Source: Pedobacter sp. ISL-64 (GTDB taxonomy: Bacteria; Bacteroidota; Bacteroidia; Sphingobacteriales; Sphingobacteriaceae). Taken from it: 64,000 bases of DNA. The notes beneath the pieces are model-generated. The model saw only the letters and a list, made by a program, of their open reading frames with translations. It was not told where the DNA came from and did not search any database. The position numbers were made by a program, and so were the translations under genes. How positions within the stretch are numbered: position 1 is the first letter of the stretch; every line of letters starts with the position of its first letter. This document shows positions 7,642 to 15,298 of this stretch, one piece after another. Where the stretch lies: NCBI RefSeq assembly GCF_018613605.1, contig NZ_JAGGPU010000005.1:361151-425150 (forward strand). The letters are read 5' to 3'.

Positions 7642-8724
7642 TTAAAATTGGGGTTCATCATCAAATTCATGAATTATTTCTTGTGCTAGTATTCTAACAT
7701 TATCAGAAAGCTCAAACAATTTCCTTTTCTTGTAAAATTCTTCTAATTCACCAATAGGCATCCATCCAGAACCAATATGATATTTATTAAAAGCCTCTTC
7801 GAATATATTATGGCTAATGGCATATTCAGCCAATAGATCCTTCTTTAATATGTTATTTGATGCTTTAACTTTTAAAACCTTACAAAGAGGGATATGATCA
7901 CCAGTTGACCTCATTTTTGATTGCAAATTAAGCAACTTGCTCGTCGGCCTTAGAAAGGCTGAACAATAGGGGAATCGATAATCATTAGAGCTTTCATAAA
8001 CTTTTGGAACATCACAGCAATTTGATCCACACAGATTGTCATGAAGTCTTTGAAGTTGCTTTTCATCTCTTTCGGTTAAATATAGGCTTTTACCATTCCA
8101 TGTTTTATATTGTAAATGAGCAAACCTGGCCAATCCTAATTTCAAATCATATTGTTCATAAATCAAATCTGCACCTAGAACATGCTCAATTTTGTCTGGA
8201 TGAGCTAGATAAATTCTAAAATGATTACCATTCGGTAACTCATAGTCTTTCTTATTAACATTCCCTATAAACGGAACTTCTTTCATGTTATTTCTACTGG
8301 ATATATAGAAGTCATGATTTAGTAACTTATGTTCAGTAAGCTCTCTAGTTTTGAAGAACTCTAAAGCTGTTCTAAGAGCACTTAAATGCTTTTTTAAAGG
8401 TGTAGTATCATCGTAACTACTACTAATTGCCAGCTTATACTCATCAATCTCTTCATTTATAAGGTCTTCTGGTTTTTCACCTTTAGCTTTTGCTAGTGCC
8501 TTGAATCTTGTCACCATCTCGCTTTCATTCTTACCAGGTAAATGTTTTACCAGTTCAGTATAAAGTGCAGGATCAATATCTTCAATATATTTTAGTGCAT
8601 GCTCATAGGTAGGTGGTTGTTGCTTCATAGCTAGTGTAAAAGCATCTCTAACACTAGCTACAACGTTAAAAGCTGTTTCGAGCTTTTGATCTTTGCTGAA
8701 ATTATCACTATCGAAGTATTCCAT
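7642..8724 (-). CDS. Uncharacterised protein with possible PD-(D/E)xK-like core
   Basis: 360 residues. The middle part has EHVLGADLIYEQ followed about 15 residues later by ARFAHLQYKTW, that is an acidic residue in a GAD strand and then QxK, the spacing seen in some PD-(D/E)xK nucleases. After it come clustered cysteines (LCGSNCCDVP ... YRFPYCSAFLRP), which could bind a metal. The N-terminal third is helical. The gene is the first of a two-gene unit with 6955-7629. The nuclease reading is a hypothesis from two short motifs, without a family match. Confidence 0.5.
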   Translation of the reverse strand: MEYFDSDNFSKDQKLETAFNVVASVRDAFTLAMKQQPPTYEHALKYIEDIDPALYTELVKHLPGKNESEMVTRFKALAKAKGEKPEDLINEEIDEYKLAISSSYDDTTPLKKHLSALRTALEFFKTRELTEHKLLNHDFYISSRNNMKEVPFIGNVNKKDYELPNGNHFRIYLAHPDKIEHVLGADLIYEQYDLKLGLARFAHLQYKTWNGKSLYLTERDEKQLQRLHDNLCGSNCCDVPKVYESSNDYRFPYCSAFLRPTSKLLNLQSKMRSTGDHIPLCKVLKVKASNNILKKDLLAEYAISHNIFEEAFNKYHIGSGWMPIGELEEFYKKRKLFELSDNVRILAQEIIHEFDDEPQF

Positions 8725-8866
8725 AATTATTTAATTGCATTTAAACTTTAAAATCCTCAATCAAAGTTTAAATGGCACTTAAATATGAGAGACTTAATTA
8801 GATAATCAAATATATAAAACTCATTCACAACTATAGCTTATTTATAATTACCCTCGGAAAATGAAA

Positions 8867-8911
8867 AGGACAATAATTAACTGCTTATATATACAGTCAA
8901 CTTATTGTCCT
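8867..8911 (-). terminator. Hairpin terminator after the 122-residue gene
   Basis: AGGACAATAA (8867-8876) and TTATTGTCCT (8902-8911) form a 10-bp stem with extra inner pairing. On the minus strand the stem is followed by TTTTCATTTTC. It lies 30 bp after the stop of the 8941-9309 gene. Confidence 0.65.
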
Positions 8912-8940
8912 GATGTTTAATGCGAAATTATAAACACAAT

Positions 8941-9309
8941 TTATTGATTGTGATTAGTATCATCTACAGTAACGTTCTCTTTTATTTCATTTTCTTCATA
9001 TCCGCCATATTTCTTGGTCAAAATCACATTAAATCTTTTGAATAAGCCAAAAAACTCATCATATTTAACTCCACTTTCGAAGCTAAGATTGCTGATATAC
9101 GGGTTTTCCTTTGTAGAATTCTCATTATCAAGGCAAATGATCGTTGCCGAAAAGAAATCTCCTTCTCCATGATAAAATTCTGCTCCAATGGCTTCATAAC
9201 GGTTAGTATCAACCCCTCGACTTTTCAGAAATGCTTCTAAATCATAGTGATCACTAATATCCGCTGCTGCTGTTCCTTTGAAGTCTGTGTATTGTGTTGT
9301 TGCTTTCAT
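8941..9309 (-). CDS. Uncharacterised 122-residue protein
   Basis: No family recognised. The protein is acidic, with GTAAADISDHYDLEAFLKSR near the N-terminus and a strand-rich centre (AIGAEFYHGEGDFFSATIIC). It is transcribed alone: a terminator hairpin follows it, and about 260 bp separate it from the next gene upstream. A single cytosolic cargo protein of unknown role. Confidence 0.6.
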   Translation of the reverse strand: MKATTQYTDFKGTAAADISDHYDLEAFLKSRGVDTNRYEAIGAEFYHGEGDFFSATIICLDNENSTKENPYISNLSFESGVKYDEFFGLFKRFNVILTKKYGGYEENEIKENVTVDDTNHNQ

Positions 9310-9502
9310 CTGATTAATATGTATAATTTAAATAATAAAATTCGACTCATTGTAAATATGATTTATCGATGTTTACTAAGGTATTCAGATGGTTTAAGAA
9401 TAACAAACGGGAAACCGTAAATACTCATGTTTAAGTATGCGAACCGAAATGCGAATGTTTCGACGGTACTTACAAAGAAGTTCGCAGAATGATGTAACGA
9501 TA

Positions 9503-9521
9503 TGTTTTATGTAATAAAACA
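9503..9521. terminator. AT-rich hairpin after the 173-residue gene
   Basis: TGTTTTAT, loop GTA, ATAAAACA (9503-9521) is an 8-bp perfect stem 50 bp beyond the stop of the 9572-10093 gene. It is GC-poor, so termination efficiency is doubtful. Confidence 0.4.
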
Positions 9522-9571
9522 CGAGACTTAGCTAATTATTATATATCGCAGCGTATGATTTTGTTAGACTA

Positions 9572-10093
9572 TTATTCATCACATCTGCGCCATGCTTTGC
9601 GAACTATTGCACCCAATTTCTCATTTGATATTTCTTTATTGCAACTAATGCTCTTCCAGTCTAATGAATGAAAGCCCCTTTGTCGACCACTGTCTCCTCC
9701 ATTTAAGGTTGGTACTAAAATTATTTTCTCATTAGTCTCCCATATCTCCACGAGCAAAGCGTCTTCACATAGTTCATGATATGCTTGAAAGCCATGAGCA
9801 GCTAAGAATTTCTGCAAATGTTTACCTGCCAGTACACGATTATGCTTCTTAAATAAGAAGTTATAGCGCGTCAAATCAAGATGCAACCTAACTGTTTTGC
9901 CTATATCTTTATCATCAGCGTCACGTTGTAAGGTGGTCACATTGGCAGAAGATTCCCAATCCCATAGTTTTTGCCCAATCTTATGATATGTATCAAAATT
10001 AATTTTATTAGGATACAACACGGCTGAGGCGCGTTTCCGTTCAGATTTATTCGGTTTTCTTTCTCCGAGGAGGTCAATTAGTGCTTTAAACAT
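9572..10093 (-). CDS. Uncharacterised basic 173-residue protein
   Basis: No family recognised. The N-terminus is strongly basic (ERKPNKSERKRASAVLYPNK); the middle contains DIGKTVRLHLDLTRYNFLFKK and the C-terminus a strand pair (ALLVEIWETNEKIILVPTL) and an amphipathic end (GAIVRKAWRRCDE). The basic start would suit nucleic-acid contact. It stands alone, immediately beside the structured region 10203-10507. Confidence 0.6.
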   Translation of the reverse strand: MFKALIDLLGERKPNKSERKRASAVLYPNKINFDTYHKIGQKLWDWESSANVTTLQRDADDKDIGKTVRLHLDLTRYNFLFKKHNRVLAGKHLQKFLAAHGFQAYHELCEDALLVEIWETNEKIILVPTLNGGDSGRQRGFHSLDWKSISCNKEISNEKLGAIVRKAWRRCDE

Positions 10094-10202
10094 ATCTTAT
10101 CAAATGGTTGTAACTAATATCCTATATTAAACTTAAAAGATAGAATCAAGTAGATCATTTCTTGTTTTAGGTATATTGCTTCAAATTAATATTTAATTTA
10201 AT

Positions 10203-10507
10203 GCTCACCGCCTGCGAACTGAGAAAATGTGTGAGAACTGGTAGCTGCAAAGCAGCGAGGTTCGATCTATGTTTTAACACAAGCGACTGGCGAGATATTT
10301 GAACAAATATCGTGACAGTCGTGCAGCATTTTCGATTGCGCAGGTGAGCTGAAAAGTGGAGCCTGACTAGATTTATCCAGGATGAAGCGAAGCAAATCCT
10401 AGATAAAGATAGAGAGAAGGCTCACGGAGCCATCCGCTTTGCCAAACTTAAAACCATGACAGAATGCAATGATGGCGTGTGTTTTAAGAGGCATTAGACA
10501 TGGCGGA
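10203..10507. ncRNA. GC-richer, densely self-complementary region: candidate structured RNA or structured origin
   Basis: Helices readable from the sequence: GCTCAC 10203-10208 plus CTGCG 10212-10216 with CGCAG 10339-10343 plus GTGAGC 10344-10349, closing the 5' half. Nested in it are GCTGC 10244-10248 with GCAGC 10252-10256, and GCGACTG 10283-10289 with CAGTCGT 10316-10322, capped by GATATTT 10294-10300 with AAATATC 10305-10311 and loop GAAC. The 3' half has GAGCCT 10359-10364 with AGGCTC 10418-10423 enclosing an 11-bp stem (10372-10383 with 10396-10407, one mismatch). It also has TCCGC 10433-10437 with GCGGA 10503-10507 around TGCC/GGCA and CTTAAAAC 10447-10454 with GTTTTAAG 10481-10488. 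GGCTC 10419-10423 can alternatively pair with GAGCC 10427-10431. Wobble pairs slightly favour the plus strand. No known RNA family recognised. Confidence 0.45.
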
Positions 10508-10636
10508 GTACCTTTCAACCTACATTTAACCACTGTCCTTAGCTAAGAACCACTGAGTGAAAAGTAAACGCAGTACCTTAAATGAAACAAGAACTACAAA
10601 TGCCATCTTCTACAGAATCAATGACTAGACCGAGCC

Positions 10637-10674
10637 TTTCCTCGCGTAAGCCACCTCTTTTGAGGAAAGGCACA
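10637..10674. repeat. Hairpin with GTAAGCCAC loop, downstream of the DUF2971 gene
   Basis: GCCTTTCCTC pairs with GAGGAAAGGC; the loop contains GTAAGCCAC (plus strand; GTGGCTTAC on the minus strand). A hairpin with the same loop word, and again a pyrimidine-rich stem, stands at 13444-13492 behind another gene. No T-run follows on the minus strand, so it is not a standard terminator. Confidence 0.55.
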
Positions 10675-10687
10675 GTTTTAGGAATGC

Positions 10688-11536
10688 TTAGTAATCAATT
10701 AGTAAACGCGACAATGCACCATCAACGATCTCACATTTATATAAGTCTGCATGGCTACCCTTTTTCCTAAGGATTTCGATAATTCTAGGTATTTGCTCAT
10801 CATCAAAACTATGCCCTAGGGTTACCTCTTTAAGTATATCGTCAGAATAAACTCTTACTCGATTAGCTTTATTTACATTGGCCTCACTAAAATCACGTAT
10901 CCGATATTCCTCCTCAAATTCCCACTTTGTTAATTTATAATAGACTCTTATTGATGCAACCAATATAGAATCCATTAATGGATGAATGATTGGCAATTCA
11001 TCTTGGTAAGTTACTGGGCCACCACCTCCAAATCCACACGAACGAATTAGTTTATTAGTTTCGTAGCCGTAACAAATACCAGTATGATCATGGCCGTACA
11101 TTTTCCACATTTCATTATTTAATGGGTTCTTACAAAGACTTAGAATACCCGATTTATCATTATATGACTTCCATTCATCCGCAATAAATAGTTTCATTTT
11201 ATTCTCGTCTTTAAAAGGGAGCCTTGCAGCTAGACGTATAACTTCATTTTTAATTGCTTTATCATTCCATCTTGTGTGCATTCTCCTAACAATAGGTTCG
11301 CCCCACTGCAATATTTCCTCATCTGTAAGCAAATCATATCTCGTTGGTATTTTGCAATCAAACTGATCAACAAAGCTTGATGGCTCAGCTAGGAATAGTT
11401 GATTCTTTAAAAGAACATTATCACTATTAACATCGCCTTTATTCCACGAGCGGTACTTGTAAACCATCTCTGGTTTCTCTACGTTTTCGAGATCTGTAAA
11501 ATCAACCTCCACTAGCTGTATTTGTTCTATATCCAT
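10688..11536 (-). CDS. DUF2971 family protein
   Basis: 282 residues. DUF2971 blocks are present: MVYKYRSWN near the start, LFLAEPSSFVDQFDCKIP (residues about 47-64), ILSLCKNPLNNEMWKMYGHDHTG (about 131-155) and LTKWEFEEEYRI (about 211-222). The family is found widely in genomic islands; its biochemical function is not established, though it is often discussed with defence or toxin loci. It lies 8 bp behind the CoiA-like gene, so the two are almost certainly co-transcribed. Confidence 0.8.
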   Translation of the reverse strand: MDIEQIQLVEVDFTDLENVEKPEMVYKYRSWNKGDVNSDNVLLKNQLFLAEPSSFVDQFDCKIPTRYDLLTDEEILQWGEPIVRRMHTRWNDKAIKNEVIRLAARLPFKDENKMKLFIADEWKSYNDKSGILSLCKNPLNNEMWKMYGHDHTGICYGYETNKLIRSCGFGGGGPVTYQDELPIIHPLMDSILVASIRVYYKLTKWEFEEEYRIRDFSEANVNKANRVRVYSDDILKEVTLGHSFDDEQIPRIIEILRKKGSHADLYKCEIVDGALSRLLIDY

Positions 11537-11544
11537 CTGAAATG

Positions 11545-12237
11545 CTATTTGCGTCTTCTTTTTTTAATTAGAGGTTTTATAAATTCATTGTAACCAACAT
11601 AAGCAATTCCTGCTCCAACTGCCCCCAATAAAATCATAAAGCCTAAATCATCATCACTCCTAGAATTGGTGACAGAAATATCATTATAAGTTGGAAGCAT
11701 TGACTTGAACTCTAAGCTTTCTAAGATATCATGTTGTAATTGTTCTATATCGAACAATCTATTATAATCACTAAAATTAATTACTAAGCAATCTGCGAAT
11801 CTCTCACTAAATCGGAGTTCTTTATCCCAGCTTATTGGATGCGAAACAATTACTTCTATATATAATGTCTTACTATTGCCTTTTAGAGTAACATCAGGCC
11901 TATATTTATCCCATTTCTTTTCCGGTAATGCTTCGATATATTCGTAGTTTACTCCGTTAGGTAGCTTAATTATATTATGCTTTTTAAGTATTTCTTTGAC
12001 TGTTAAATGTAGTAACGTTTCAGATGTAGCATTACATCCTATTCCACGATGTTTGAAATGTTTAGTTTTTATTGGAACATTTAAAACGCATGTTAATTGT
12101 TTACCACAATCAAGACAGATAAAATTATGTTTGTCAGTAAGATTAACAGTGGTGATATTTGTTGGTTCATTGGTAAGCTTATGTCTGCCTAATATGAAGT
12201 GAGCGCTCATGGCATAATGATAATAAAAAAGACCCAT
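11545..12237 (-). CDS. CoiA-like nuclease-fold protein with C-terminal membrane segment
   Basis: 230 residues. An N-terminal zinc-finger-like part (CLDCGKQLTC ... HFKHRGIGCNATSET) precedes a helix with TLLHLTVKEILKKH and a PD-(D/E)xK-like core, YRPDVTLKG then LYIEVIVSHPISWDKE (D followed by E-x-x). This is the domain order of CoiA-type proteins, which are linked to competence and DNA processing. About residues 200-220 form one hydrophobic helix (GFMILLGAVGAGIAYVGY) followed by a basic end (KKRRRK), so it may be anchored in the membrane, unlike classical CoiA. It is the first gene of a pair with the DUF2971 protein. Confidence 0.7.
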   Translation of the reverse strand: MGLFYYHYAMSAHFILGRHKLTNEPTNITTVNLTDKHNFICLDCGKQLTCVLNVPIKTKHFKHRGIGCNATSETLLHLTVKEILKKHNIIKLPNGVNYEYIEALPEKKWDKYRPDVTLKGNSKTLYIEVIVSHPISWDKELRFSERFADCLVINFSDYNRLFDIEQLQHDILESLEFKSMLPTYNDISVTNSRSDDDLGFMILLGAVGAGIAYVGYNEFIKPLIKKRRRK

Positions 12238-12382
12238 ATTGTTATCCCTTATAAAATGATAATAGTATAGTATTCAAGTACCACATAAAGACTGAATCAT
12301 TCCTACGTCTTTGTAAACTGCTGAATGAGGTATGAAATGGATTTAGGATGAATTTATTTTATTAAATAGCTCTTGAAACGCT

Positions 12383-13264
12383 TTAGTCGATTCCTAATTT
12401 TTTATGCATCTCTTGCCATTCTTTTCCAAACTCAACCGTTTCCATTGCAGCTTTTTTCTCCTCTTCTGGCAGGCATTGGATGCATGTTTGGTATTGAATG
12501 CCTTTATAATGCTCTTTACATTTAGGACATAATTCCATATTATTTATATCGTAGCTAAACGCACATCTCTTGCAGGCTGTTATTGTATCTTCAAACGAGA
12601 GATATTTGATGTTATCGTTTAAATAGAGCAAAAATGCTTCTTTCTCGATTGCTTCGGCATTATTACTTTTTACACCTTCTCTTTGCAACCAGTACCTTAC
12701 ACTCGATAGATTGTGTTTATTTTCCCATGCTCTTGACATAAAGCACTTATCTCTCACTTCAATAGCTTGCTCATCCTCATAAAAAATAGAAACAAGCTCT
12801 TCAACTGATTTGTAAACTGCTTCATCAAATTCGTGCTTACATACAGTACAAAGGTATTGAGGGCGTTTTGTAACTCTTTTGTTGGGATTACTAAACTTAC
12901 ATTTCGGGCAAAGTGGAACAGGTAGATAATCGTAATTTTTGTTTATATGTTTAACAAAATCACTCTTATTAATGTTGGAATTTGTGTCTATGTTTTCTCT
13001 AGCGTAAGCTCTAGTTACTTCTAATTTATATTCAGGAAATCTTCTAGGGTGAGAAAGATGTTGTAAGGTTAAGGTTTCTTTACTGTCACATATTTCACAT
13101 TTGTCTTTAATAACTGTGGCTCTTCTTTCTTTCCAATCTTTTGTATGCCATGACTGTTTTCCTTCTTTAAAGTCCTTCCAATATAATTCTTTTGCAATTT
13201 CTATTGAAATCTCGCCATTATCCAGCTTTTCCCTTAATTCTATATGCTCCTTAAATGTTAACAT
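12383..13264 (-). CDS. Uncharacterised multi-zinc-knuckle protein
   Basis: 293 residues with several CxxC pairs. CEICDSKETLTLQHLSHP at about 56-73 looks like an HNH/treble-clef start; then come CPKCKFSN and CTVCKHEF (about 118-145), and a C-terminal zinc ribbon series (CKRCAF, CPKCKEHY, CIQCLPEE, about 232-275). The C-x2-C followed by LQHLSHPRRFPEY could be a degenerate HNH motif. This suggests a nucleic-acid-binding or nuclease protein with three or four zinc sites. No family name recognised. Confidence 0.6.
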   Translation of the reverse strand: MLTFKEHIELREKLDNGEISIEIAKELYWKDFKEGKQSWHTKDWKERRATVIKDKCEICDSKETLTLQHLSHPRRFPEYKLEVTRAYARENIDTNSNINKSDFVKHINKNYDYLPVPLCPKCKFSNPNKRVTKRPQYLCTVCKHEFDEAVYKSVEELVSIFYEDEQAIEVRDKCFMSRAWENKHNLSSVRYWLQREGVKSNNAEAIEKEAFLLYLNDNIKYLSFEDTITACKRCAFSYDINNMELCPKCKEHYKGIQYQTCIQCLPEEEKKAAMETVEFGKEWQEMHKKLGID

Positions 13265-13443
13265 ATTATTTATGATCTATCTATAAATGTAAATTATTAA
13301 GCAAGTCATGTAAGAATGCCAAGCTGTTAAGTAACTCTAAACTAGCACTAACATTTTAACTTTGCAAATGAGTTAGCAACCATTTCATAGGCTTGTGGAG
13401 CCACCAAATATCGGTATGGGATTACAGCACAAATTCTAAGCTA

Positions 13444-13492
13444 TTCCCTCCCTTTCTCGCTGTAAGCCACTAAATGAGAGGGAGGGAATTAG
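13444..13492. repeat. Hairpin with GTAAGCCAC loop, downstream of the 149-residue gene
   Basis: ATTCCCTCCC pairs with GGGAGGGAAT (10 bp), with an inner CTC/GAG pair; the loop contains GTAAGCCAC as in the hairpin at 10637-10674. It lies about 50 bp beyond the stop codon at 13545. A second small stem, GGCT...AGCC with GGAGCCACC, follows at about 13409-13423 and resembles GGCT...GAGCCATC at 10419-10434. Confidence 0.55.
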
Positions 13493-13544
13493 GATGCAAT
13501 AAAAATCATTAAACCATAATAATAAGTTTATATACTCAAACCTA

Positions 13545-13994
13545 CTATAATCTATAAAAGAATATAAAATACTGTTCAACACCATCATAAGGTTTCACTT
13601 TGCCAAGCCACATCATACTATCTCCATATCCATTGTAAACCTGTGACCATATGAGATCTCCTGCGCCAGTAAATGGGTTACCTAATCCATTATATGCATT
13701 AGAAGCTTTAAAACCAGCTTTTTTAAATGAATTTTCAATAGTGGTTAGCTTAGATACTGATGTTGTAAGGAAGCCTAATTCATCTAATTTCTTGGTCAAG
13801 ACCTCATTTGCCTTGGTATTTGTAAACATAACTTTATTGCCTTGCTTAAATCCTTTCTTATTTGCAAGTGAAATGAATGCTTTGAGATTAGCTCTAAAAA
13901 GTATACGGAATTCTTCATATGTCGAAAAAGACTGAGCATTTGAGACGTTAAATGATACCAATAATATCAGTGTAACTATTAGTTTATGTTTCAT
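13545..13994 (-). CDS. Small secreted protein of unknown function
   Basis: 149 residues with a clear signal peptide (MKHKLIVTLILLVSFNVSNA, cut before Q). The mature part is a compact domain ending MWLGKVKPYDGVEQYFIFFY. No family recognised. It is divergent from the XRE-type regulator gene at 14074, with an 18-bp palindrome between them, so that regulator may control it. Confidence 0.62.
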   Translation of the reverse strand: MKHKLIVTLILLVSFNVSNAQSFSTYEEFRILFRANLKAFISLANKKGFKQGNKVMFTNTKANEVLTKKLDELGFLTTSVSKLTTIENSFKKAGFKASNAYNGLGNPFTGAGDLIWSQVYNGYGDSMMWLGKVKPYDGVEQYFIFFYRL

Positions 13995-14022
13995 GCATGA
14001 TTAAATTATAAAAGTAGTAAAA

Positions 14023-14040
14023 ACTTAGTTATAACTAAGT
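14023..14040. promoter_or_regulatory. 18-bp perfect palindrome, candidate operator of the XRE regulator
   Basis: ACTTAGTTATAACTAAGT is identical to its reverse complement and lies in the 79-bp space between the divergent secreted-protein gene (start 13994) and the XRE gene (start 14074). Position and symmetry suit an autoregulatory operator for a dimeric HTH protein. Confidence 0.55.
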
Positions 14041-14073
14041 GATCGATTTCAGATTTATTTCTTGCTTTGAAAA

Positions 14074-14325
14074 GTGTCAAGCGTAAGTATTAAATCAGAA
14101 ATTGAATTGCATGTAATCTCCAAGGCAAAAGCTTTGCGAGAAAGCAAAAACTATTCGCAATCTGAGCTTGCATTTAGGTTGGGGGTATCAAATGGTTTCG
14201 TGGGACAAGTAGAAAGTTTAAGATCACCATCCAAGTACAATCTAGATCATATAGATAAATTAGCTGAAATCTTTGATTGTTCTCCTAAAGACTTCATGCC
14301 TGACAATCCAATCAATAAAATATAA
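14074..14325 (+). CDS. XRE-family helix-turn-helix regulator
   Basis: 83 residues. The HTH_3 domain covers most of it: ISKAKALRESKNYSQSELAFRLGVSNGFVGQVES, then LDHIDKLAEIFDCSPKDFM. The start is a GTG at 14074; no ATG precedes the HTH in this frame. The size and single domain are typical of a mobile-element repressor. The palindrome at 14023-14040 is the likely binding site. Confidence 0.82.
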   Translation: MSSVSIKSEIELHVISKAKALRESKNYSQSELAFRLGVSNGFVGQVESLRSPSKYNLDHIDKLAEIFDCSPKDFMPDNPINKI

Positions 14326-14346
14326 GTGCATTTCTGCACCCATATT

Positions 14347-14862
14347 TTAATTAACTTCAGTTGATTTTTCAACGGTATGAAGTGAAACGTATGTGGTTTC
14401 TCCCTCTGCTACCCGACGGTAATAAAAATTATGATTCTGTTCCGCAGGAATAAAGTTAACTCTAAGTGCATATTCAATCCCAATGGTATTATCATTAGAA
14501 TGAGTTACTTCGTAAGCTTGTCTGAGTAGTTGATTGCTTAACGAACTACCGAACTTTTGTAATGATTCCATTCCCAAGTCGACGAAGATGTAACTTTTAC
14601 CATTCTTCGGGCTGATTGATAAAGTGATATTGAAATGGTAAGACAAATGTTCCTTTACCAAATTGGTGTTGTGTTCATTCTTTGTATGTTCAATTTCGCA
14701 ATATGTGCGAAATTTACCTACCTCAAATTTACTGAGAAGATCTTTAGCCTTTTCGACTATCAAAGTGTAAGCTTTCTCCACTTCTTTATTTGTAAGAAGT
14801 AAATCTGAATCAACTAAAACGTAGTTGGTTTTCTGCTGTTGTTGTTTTCTTGTTTGTTTCAT
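14347..14862 (-). CDS. Uncharacterised 171-residue protein
   Basis: No family recognised. The N-terminus is Gln/Lys-rich (KQTRKQQQQK); the body is a mix of helix (NKEVEKAYTLIVEKAKDLLSKF) and strands (YHFNITLSISPKNGKSYIFVDLG). It converges with the XRE gene (22 bp between their ends). A strong hairpin at 14901-14929 stands just upstream of its start and would insulate it from anything transcribed from the right. Confidence 0.58.
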   Translation of the reverse strand: MKQTRKQQQQKTNYVLVDSDLLLTNKEVEKAYTLIVEKAKDLLSKFEVGKFRTYCEIEHTKNEHNTNLVKEHLSYHFNITLSISPKNGKSYIFVDLGMESLQKFGSSLSNQLLRQAYEVTHSNDNTIGIEYALRVNFIPAEQNHNFYYRRVAEGETTYVSLHTVEKSTEVN

Positions 14863-14900
14863 GATTAAAGATTTAAATGGTTAAAAACTAGTGTAAATGA

Positions 14901-14929
14901 AAAAAGCATCCGTTTTTTGGATGCTTTTT
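14901..14929. terminator. Strong bidirectional terminator without an obvious gene to end
   Basis: AAAAAGCATCC (14901-14911), a T-rich loop, and GGATGCTTTTT (14919-14929) form an 11-bp stem with A- and T-tracts for both directions. The only close gene, 14347-14862, starts downstream of it on the minus strand, so it implies an unannotated short transcript from the right or serves as an insulator. Confidence 0.7.
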
Positions 14930-15193
14930 ATGTTAGATTTTGATAAGATTTACTGGTGAGCCTTTATATTTAAAAGCTAGATTTCGATTGGCAATCGGCT
15001 AAATACCGTTTTATTTTTAAAAGTTGGGCACTTGCTCTAATGGTATAATGTCTGGTAAATCACTTTCCCTAAGTCAAACGTATGGGTATTGATTTGAGAG
15101 AGCTTTAGCCAGGAGCGAACATATAATTATTTTAGATGGGGGTATCAATTTGTATCAACCTGATTTTATTATATATAATTTTTTTTCCTCTCA

Positions 15194-15264
15194 CGTACTC
15201 TAACTATATCGTGATTCATGCTTACTTGCAAAACTGAAATTAAAGGTTATCTTGTTAGAGTACG
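15194..15264. repeat. 11-bp inverted repeat upstream of the HTH_36 gene
   Basis: CGTACTCTAAC (15194-15204) and GTTAGAGTACG (15254-15264) are exact complements 49 bases apart. They lie just upstream of the promoter of the 15392 gene, so they could be paired operators or part of a replication origin recognised by that HTH protein. Confidence 0.5.
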
Positions 15265-15290
15265 CCATAGGAAAAAAGTTCAATTTTCCG

Positions 15291-15298
15291 TATCTTTG
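15291..15298 (+). promoter_or_regulatory. Possible -7 box for the HTH_36 gene
   Basis: TATCTTTG matches TAnnTTTG. It lies 94 bp before the start codon at 15392; no clear -33 TTTG is found at the right distance. Confidence 0.4.

Larger units (their letters stand above)
10094..10687. other. 594-bp gene-free region holding the structured segment and a shared-motif hairpin
   Basis: Contains the structured segment at 10203-10507, a short direct repeat AGTACCTT (about 10507 and 10572), and the hairpin at 10637-10674. Small plus-strand frames here (for example from 10582) are not supported as genes, because they overlap the hairpin and the 3' end of the DUF2971 gene. Confidence 0.6.

Noticed and set aside
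10201..10311. A short plus-strand frame starting MLTACELRKCVRTG
   Set aside because: Only 36 codons, no start context, and the same bases are better explained by nested helices.
10203..10507. Group II intron or known riboswitch
   Set aside because: No domain V consensus, no reverse transcriptase in the element, and no match to a riboswitch core that I know.
10582..10770. A 62-codon plus-strand frame
   Set aside because: It overlaps the shared-loop hairpin and the 3' end of the DUF2971 gene and has no protein-like composition.
15030..15115. A tRNA-like word (CTCTAATGGTATAATG resembling a D-arm)
   Set aside because: No acceptor-stem pairing, no anticodon arm at the right distance and no GGTTCGAATC T-arm.
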